The notes under the pieces were generated by a model. It did no database searches. It was not told where the DNA came from and saw only the letters and a program-made list of their open reading frames with translations. A DNA stretch of 64,000 nucleotides, from assembly GCF_003054285.1 (NCBI RefSeq), contig NZ_QBKS01000002.1, forward strand, positions 558,001 through 622,000. Direction: 5' to 3'. Source of the stretch: Litoreibacter ponti (lineage in GTDB: Bacteria; Pseudomonadota; Alphaproteobacteria; Rhodobacterales; Rhodobacteraceae). The translations under genes were made by a program, and so were the position numbers. Shown piece after piece: positions 59,406 through 64,000 of this stretch. Position 1 is the first letter of the stretch. Each line of letters begins with the position of its first letter.

Positions 59406-60773
59406 ATGGGCGAGCGCGCGCTCAGCGCGGTTCCGCCGCCCAGCGAGTTCGGCGAGAGCCTGGCGCAAGCGTCGATCCTGGTGGTCGATGATGAGCCCGG
59501 GATGCGCAACTTCCTGGTCAAGACGCTCGCGCCGCGGGTGCGGCGGGTGGAAGAGGCCAGCAACTCCGCCGAGGCCAGCGCGCGGCTGGATGAGGGACAT
59601 TTCGATCTGGTCGTGCTCGACAACATCATGCCCGACGAGAAGGGGCTGGATTGGCTGCGCGCGCAACGCAAGATCGGGCTGTATGCCGATGCGATCCTGA
59701 TCACCGCCTATGCCGATCTGGAAACCGCGATCGCCGCGCTACGGGCAGGCGCCACGGATTTCGTGCTGAAGCCGTTTCGCGCCAACCAGATCCTGAACGC
59801 CGTGGCCCGGGCGCTGGACCGCAAGAACCTGCGACGCGAGAACTATTTGCTGCGCCACGAGCTGCTGAATGAGGAAACGTCTGCGGCGCGAGGTCGACTG
59901 CTTGGCAATTCCGACGGGATCAGCCGCGTCCGCGCGATGATCGACAAGCTGGCGCCCCTGCCGACCACCGTGCTGTTCACCGGCGCGTCTGGCACGGGCA
60001 AGGAGATCGCCGCGCGCAATCTGCATGCGCAATCGGACCGGGCGGACAAACCGTTCGTGCCGATCAACTGCGCCGCGATCTCGCCCGACCGGATCGCGGA
60101 AGAGTTGTTCGGCACCGTCGAGGCGGGTGCGCCGCGCAAGGATGGGCTTTTGTTCTACGCCGATGGCGGCACGCTGTTTCTGGACGAGGTGGCGCAGCTG
60201 CCCGAGCAGGTGCAGGCGATGCTCTTGCGGGTGCTGGAAGACCGCCGGGTGCGCCCGATTGGGTCCGAGCGCGAGGTCCATGTGGACCTGCGCTTCCTAT
60301 TTGCCACCAATGCGGATCTGGGCGCCGAGGTCGACGCGGGCAAGTTCCGCGCCGATCTGTACCACCGCATCAATGTGGTGAATGTGCAGATGCCTTTGCT
60401 ACAGGATCGGCAGGGCGATGTGGTGGAGCTGGCCGCGATGTTCATGCGCCAGATCTCGAAAGCGCTTGGCATGCCCGCGCTGGAGCTCAACGATGCCGTG
60501 CTCTTGAAGCTCAACCGCTACGGCTGGCCCGGCAATGTGCGCGAGCTGCGCAATCTAATTGAACGCTCGGTCATTTTGGGAGCATTCCCGCCGGAGTTCT
60601 CCGGCGAGGGTCGGATGGCGGAGCAACCCGCGATGGAGACGTTGGAGATGGTCGAGCAGCGCCATATCATGCAGATGCTCGATCAAGTGGGCGGCAATCG
60701 CGCCGAGGCCGCCCGGCGGCTGGGCGTGTCGCGCAAGACCATTGATCGCAAATGCGCGGCCTGGGGCGTGTGA
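59406..60773 (+). CDS. NtrC-like response regulator lacking GAFTGA
   Basis: 455 residues. Receiver domain with acceptor Asp72 (LVVLDNIMPDEKG) and KPF switch lysine, AAA+ domain with Walker A GASGTGKE (Lys199) and intact Walker B GGTLFLDEV (about 254-262), and a Fis-type HTH (NRAEAARRLGVSRKTIDRK). Where NtrC proteins have GAFTGA after LFG, this one reads EAGAPRKDG, so contact with sigma-54 is unlikely. Last gene of the fdh operon. The nearest kinase is encoded convergently just downstream and is its probable partner. Confidence 0.88.
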   Translation: MGERALSAVPPPSEFGESLAQASILVVDDEPGMRNFLVKTLAPRVRRVEEASNSAEASARLDEGHFDLVVLDNIMPDEKGLDWLRAQRKIGLYADAILITAYADLETAIAALRAGATDFVLKPFRANQILNAVARALDRKNLRRENYLLRHELLNEETSAARGRLLGNSDGISRVRAMIDKLAPLPTTVLFTGASGTGKEIAARNLHAQSDRADKPFVPINCAAISPDRIAEELFGTVEAGAPRKDGLLFYADGGTLFLDEVAQLPEQVQAMLLRVLEDRRVRPIGSEREVHVDLRFLFATNADLGAEVDAGKFRADLYHRINVVNVQMPLLQDRQGDVVELAAMFMRQISKALGMPALELNDAVLLKLNRYGWPGNVRELRNLIERSVILGAFPPEFSGEGRMAEQPAMETLEMVEQRHIMQMLDQVGGNRAEAARRLGVSRKTIDRKCAAWGV

Positions 60774-60787
60774 CGTGATCCAAAAGA

Positions 60788-60880
60788 GCGGCTTCGCCGC
60801 GCGTGATCCATATATGCTCTTGGGAGGTTTCACCTCCCGCCGCACGGGCATCCCACCAGAGTATTTCTGACCAAATGGAG
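60788..60880. repeat. Intergenic two-hairpin repeat, divergent copy D
   Basis: Between the converging response-regulator and kinase genes: hairpin GCGGC-TTC-GCCGC, hairpin GGGAGGT-TTC-ACCTCCC, then GAGTATTTCTGACCAAATGG. The order and the GTATTT...CAAA tail match copies A and B, but the sequence is more diverged. It may serve as terminator for both genes. Confidence 0.5.
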
Positions 60881-60891
60881 AACAAGGGCCT

Positions 60892-62832
60892 TCAGGCCTT
60901 TGGAAGGGAGACCGAGAATTCGGCGCCCCCTTCTGGGGCATTTCGGGCGGAGATTGTACCGCCTGCCCGTTGGATCAGGGTCTGGCTGATCGACAGGCCC
61001 AGCCCGGTGCCACCGCCGCGTTTCGTGGTGAAGAAGGGATCGAAAATCTCGGAGAGTTTATCCTCGGGAATGCCGGGGCCGCTGTCGCGGACGCGCAGGA
61101 TGACCTGACCTGCCTGCTCCGACAGAGACAGATGCAGCAGGCCGGGCTGGCCTTCCATCGCCTGCAAGCCGTTCATCATCAGGTTGATGACCACCTGTTG
61201 CAGCTCGCCGGGGTTGATGCGCACGGGAGCTGTCTTGGTCAGATCCATCTCGATGCGAGCGTGATCGCGGGAGACGGCGTGGTCGACCAGCACGCGGCAA
61301 TCCTCGACCACCTGCGCCACGTCCACGGCCTCTGCATCGGCGCCGAACTCGGACGGGCGCGCGAATTGCAGCAGCTTGCCGACGATGGCGTTGATGCGGG
61401 AGACCTGCTGGTCGATCAGGGTCAGCTCTGTCTCCACCTCGGCCCCCTGCCCGCCCAGCGTGGCGCGGACCACATCGACATTGCCCTGGATCACGGCGAT
61501 GGGGTTGTTGATCTCATGGGCGACGCCCGCGGTGATCTCGCCGATGGAGGCGAGCTTTTCGGACAGGACCAGCTGCTGGAATGTCGCCTCGAGCTTCTTG
61601 TTGGCGTCGCGCAGCTCGGCTGTGCGGGCATCGACGCGGTCGTTGAGCTCATCCGCCGAGGCGCGCAGCTTGCGGTCGCGTTCCTGCACCTGATCGAGCA
61701 GCGTGTCGAGGTGGCGGGCGACCTCGCCGATCTCGTCGCGCGTGCCAACCCGTCCGATGCGAGCACCCAGATCGCCCTCTTCGACCTTTTGCATCGTGTC
61801 GCTCATCCGCTCGAGCGGCGCGAAGACGCCGCGAGCGAGCCAGAGGAAGAGCGGCACGGAGACCAGCAACAGCGCCAGCACCGAGGCAATGATCGTCAGA
61901 TAGGCTGCGCGTTTCGAAGCGGCAAAAGGCGCCTCCAGAAAGCCGACATAGAGCATGCCCACCCGCGTGCCGAAACTGTCGGTGATCGGCAGATAGCCGG
62001 AGATGTACCAATCGTTGACCACGAAGGCGCGGTCGAGCCACGTCTGCCCCTGGTCCAGCACGGCATTGCGGACGACGGCCGAGACCCGCGTGCCAAGGGC
62101 GCGCACGTCTTCGAACAGGCGGACATTGGTGGAGATGCGCACGTCTTCGAGAAACAGCGTCGCCGTGCCTTGCCGGATATCGGTGCCGTCGCTTTGGTAG
62201 ACCAGCGTGTTGATCGTGTCGATGAAGCCGAGGTTGCGGTTCAGCAGGGTTCCCCCGACCAGCGCCCCTTTCTGCCCGGCGGTGCGGACGGGCGTGGCGG
62301 AATGCACGACCATGCCGCGATCCTCGACCGTGCGGTCAGTCTGCACGGCGGCCTCTGTCGGGATCAGCTGGATCGTGGTGCGGGCGGGCAGCGCGAGGGA
62401 GAGGGCCGCCAGCGCGTCGAGGGTGAAGATATCCACCTCTGTGCGGGATAGCCCGTCGAGCGCATCGGCGATAATGGGCCACGCGTTGATCGACGCGCGC
62501 GCCGCATCGGCTGGCACAAAGCGCAGGAAGTCGAGGCCGAGACGTTCGCGCTCGCGCTCAAGGAACGCCTCCGTGCGACCGTCCTCGAGCGCGCGGCGCA
62601 GATCGTCGGAGCGAGCGACGCCGCGCAGCTCCGTCTCGGTATTGGCGAGGATGCGCTGCAGGTATTGCTCTGCGATGCGCAGGTCGGAGGCGACGTTTTC
62701 GATCAGGATCGCATCGAAGCGGGCGGACCAGCGGCTGAGCCCGACGCCAAGCATAACCGGTAGTAGGACGAGCAAAGGCAGCAACGCCAGAAACAGCAGG
62801 CGCACGCGGACGGATGTGAGGACCGCGCTCAT
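60892..62832 (-). CDS. Sensor histidine kinase with double Cache-type periplasmic domain and HAMP
   Basis: 646 residues. First membrane helix FLALLPLLVLLPVMLGVGL, then about 270 periplasmic residues of Cache type, second helix IIASVLALLLVSVPLFLWLA, a HAMP domain (APLERMSDTMQKVEEGDLGARIG), a coiled coil, acceptor His439 in ITAGVAHEINNPIAVIQGN, and ATPase boxes NLMMNGLQAM, RDSGPGIPEDKL and GGGTGLGLSIS. It starts directly behind the racemase stop (TAGATG), so it is co-expressed with the TRAP permease; its ligand may be the transported compound. Confidence 0.9.
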   Translation of the reverse strand: MSAVLTSVRVRLLFLALLPLLVLLPVMLGVGLSRWSARFDAILIENVASDLRIAEQYLQRILANTETELRGVARSDDLRRALEDGRTEAFLERERERLGLDFLRFVPADAARASINAWPIIADALDGLSRTEVDIFTLDALAALSLALPARTTIQLIPTEAAVQTDRTVEDRGMVVHSATPVRTAGQKGALVGGTLLNRNLGFIDTINTLVYQSDGTDIRQGTATLFLEDVRISTNVRLFEDVRALGTRVSAVVRNAVLDQGQTWLDRAFVVNDWYISGYLPITDSFGTRVGMLYVGFLEAPFAASKRAAYLTIIASVLALLLVSVPLFLWLARGVFAPLERMSDTMQKVEEGDLGARIGRVGTRDEIGEVARHLDTLLDQVQERDRKLRASADELNDRVDARTAELRDANKKLEATFQQLVLSEKLASIGEITAGVAHEINNPIAVIQGNVDVVRATLGGQGAEVETELTLIDQQVSRINAIVGKLLQFARPSEFGADAEAVDVAQVVEDCRVLVDHAVSRDHARIEMDLTKTAPVRINPGELQQVVINLMMNGLQAMEGQPGLLHLSLSEQAGQVILRVRDSGPGIPEDKLSEIFDPFFTTKRGGGTGLGLSISQTLIQRAGGTISARNAPEGGAEFSVSLPKA

Positions 62833-63501
62833 CTAGGTCGCGCTCAGGAAGTCGGGGTGGATCGTTCCGGGCTGCGCCGCCTCGATCAGGTCGAGGATAT
62901 CGCTGACGGGCAAGCCGAACGCCTGCGCGATGGCGCGCTTGTAGGGCGGCATATTGGTGCATTCGAGCAGGATATGCCGCGTACGGTCGGTGATGTGGGG
63001 GCGGAGGGTGGCGATCAGCTCAAGCTGGGCCCGGTCGGGGTCGAGATGCGCCAGATCGCCCTCTATCACTTGGCGCAGGTGGGTGCCGGGGGCGAGGCCC
63101 ACGATTGAGGACGCAAAGCGCGGGTCAGGCAGGTGGGCGGCGTTGAGCTTGTCCGGGTCGAAGGTGCAGATCAGCAGCTCGTTTGGCGACAGATCGAGCG
63201 TCGGCAACGCCATCAGGGCGGAGCTGATAAAGTGGCGGTCGAGCGCGTCGGCGATGGTGCTTTGCCAATAGCTGAGAAAGCCGCAGGAGGTGGTGATCAG
63301 CTGGCCTTGCGCCGCCTGCGCGGCCTGCACGAAAGGCGCAATATCGATCCTGGCGGGGTCTGATGTGACGATCCGCGCCACCGCAGCACCTGGGATTTTG
63401 ACGATCTCGGGCGCGGCGCGGTAGGTCCCGACGCAACCAATATCGCCGGGGATGCGCGGGAAGGTCGTGTCGAGCTGCAAGACCGTCAGCGCGGGGGTCA
63501 T
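62833..63501 (-). CDS. Asp/Glu-racemase superfamily protein
   Basis: 222 residues. The two catalytic cysteines expected in the superfamily are found in LITTSCGFLSYWQ and HILLECTNMPPYK. The N-terminal GVGCVGT-like block here reads IPGDIGCVGTYRAAPEI. Members racemise aspartate, glutamate or hydantoins, or act as maleate isomerase or arylmalonate decarboxylase. Its ATG overlaps the TRAP permease stop (ATGA), which suggests that the imported acid is its substrate. Confidence 0.82.
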   Translation of the reverse strand: MTPALTVLQLDTTFPRIPGDIGCVGTYRAAPEIVKIPGAAVARIVTSDPARIDIAPFVQAAQAAQGQLITTSCGFLSYWQSTIADALDRHFISSALMALPTLDLSPNELLICTFDPDKLNAAHLPDPRFASSIVGLAPGTHLRQVIEGDLAHLDPDRAQLELIATLRPHITDRTRHILLECTNMPPYKRAIAQAFGLPVSDILDLIEAAQPGTIHPDFLSAT

Positions 63502-64000
63502 CCCGGGGATTGGCGGATGTTGTTGGGCAGCCATGTCGCAAGCTCCGGCCAGATCACCAAGATCACCACCATCAGCAGCATCAGGCCGACCATGGGAATG
63601 GCGGTTTTCGAGATATAGCTGATCTCGTGGCGGGTCATGCCCTGAAGCACGAAGAGGTTGAAGCCGATGGGCGGCGTCACCTGCGCCATTTCGACCACCA
63701 CGACGATGAAGATGCCGAACCAGATCACGTCGATGCCGGCCTGACGGATCATTGGCTCGACGATGGCCATAGTCAGCACCACGGACGAGATGCCGTCGAG
63801 GAACATGCCGAGGATAATATAGAACACCGTCAGCGCCGCGATGAGCGTGATGGGGGACAGGTTCATCTCGTCGATCCATGCGGCGAGTGCGCGTGGTAAT
63901 CCGGTGAAGCCCATCGACAGCGACAGGAAGGCCGCGCCCATCAGGATCAGCGCGATCATGGCAGAGGTGCGCGTGGCGCCCATAAGGCTTGCGCCGAAGG
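63498..64000 (-). CDS. TRAP transporter large permease, 5' part outside the window
   Basis: About 167 C-terminal residues of a DctM-type permease: ALILMGAAFLSLSMGFTGLP, LGMFLDGISSVVLTMAIVEPMI, IFIVVVVEMAQVTPPIGFNLFVLQGM, and a last helix followed by a short tail. The TPPIGFNLF motif is diagnostic. The gene begins beyond the right edge; the rest of the TRAP system must lie there. Distinct from the dctM near 37 kb. Confidence 0.92.
   Translation of the reverse strand, partial: FGASLMGATRTSAMIALILMGAAFLSLSMGFTGLPRALAAWIDEMNLSPITLIAALTVFYIILGMFLDGISSVVLTMAIVEPMIRQAGIDVIWFGIFIVVVVEMAQVTPPIGFNLFVLQGMTRHEISYISKTAIPMVGLMLLMVVILVIWPELATWLPNNIRQSPG

Overview
The window reads as a chromosomal segment of an alphaproteobacterium of the order Rhodobacterales (Roseobacter/Rhodobacter type). 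The evidence is the high GC content, dense operons whose genes overlap at stop/start codons, many ABC and TRAP uptake systems, and family markers typical of that group (DUF6505, DUF6494, DUF3305/DUF3306, DUF2783, a TIGR02300-type zinc-ribbon protein). I see no phage, insertion sequence, CRISPR array or rRNA. The only RNA gene recognised is one tRNA-Ala(GGC). All assignments come from reading the sequence and recalled family motifs; no database search was run.

Layout. (1) 1-5032, minus: an operon of hydrolase, kynureninase, the three 5-oxoprolinase subunits PxpABC and a class-IV aminotransferase cut by the window edge. (2) 5.0-9.9 kb: an AraC regulator divergent from an FMN flavoprotein, tRNA-Ala, a zinc-ribbon protein, a YgjP-type metalloprotease, a Spy-like periplasmic protein divergent from a Crp/Fnr regulator across a perfect palindrome, and a methyltransferase. 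(3) 10.1-15.1 kb, minus: an unusual three-gene operon of a SARP/TPR regulator, a PAP2/haloperoxidase-fold enzyme with a (GGL)10 N-terminus, and a subtilase. (4) 15.2-27.1 kb: a 2-hydroxyacid dehydrogenase, an amino-acid ABC transporter, a DM13 protein, and a peptide ABC transporter with two tandem binding proteins. (5) 27.2-35.1 kb: a membrane/cupredoxin-like pair, then a MarR-controlled homogentisate degradation operon with an unrecognised protein inserted. (6) 35.1-43.2 kb: gph, an L-idonate-dehydrogenase-like gene, a DctPQM TRAP transporter and its divergent DctB/DctD two-component system. (7) 43.3-60.8 kb: a tungsten/formate-dehydrogenase island. (8) 60.9-64 kb, minus: TRAP permease (cut by the edge), Asp/Glu racemase-like protein and a histidine kinase.

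How region 7 fits together: TupBCA would import tungstate; Mrp and a lipoate/biotin-ligase-like protein are maturation candidates; TorD, a Tat-target peptide and DUF3305/3306 proteins accompany a Tat-exported, cysteine-ligated formate dehydrogenase FdhABC. The same operon continues with a periplasmic WD40-cytochrome c fusion, a 42-residue membrane peptide and an NtrC-like response regulator. A separate small gene (48031-48753) encodes what looks like one lobe of the tungstate-binding protein TupA, with the other lobe missing, fused to a c-type cytochrome. I consider this the most interesting object in the window.

Two further themes recur. Both NtrC-family regulators here (DctD-like and the fdh-linked one) lack the GAFTGA loop that contacts sigma-54, although a good -24/-12 element lies in the fdh divergent promoter region. 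An intergenic two-hairpin repeat family, with stems conserved in pairing rather than in sequence, sits directly behind the stop codons of several genes.
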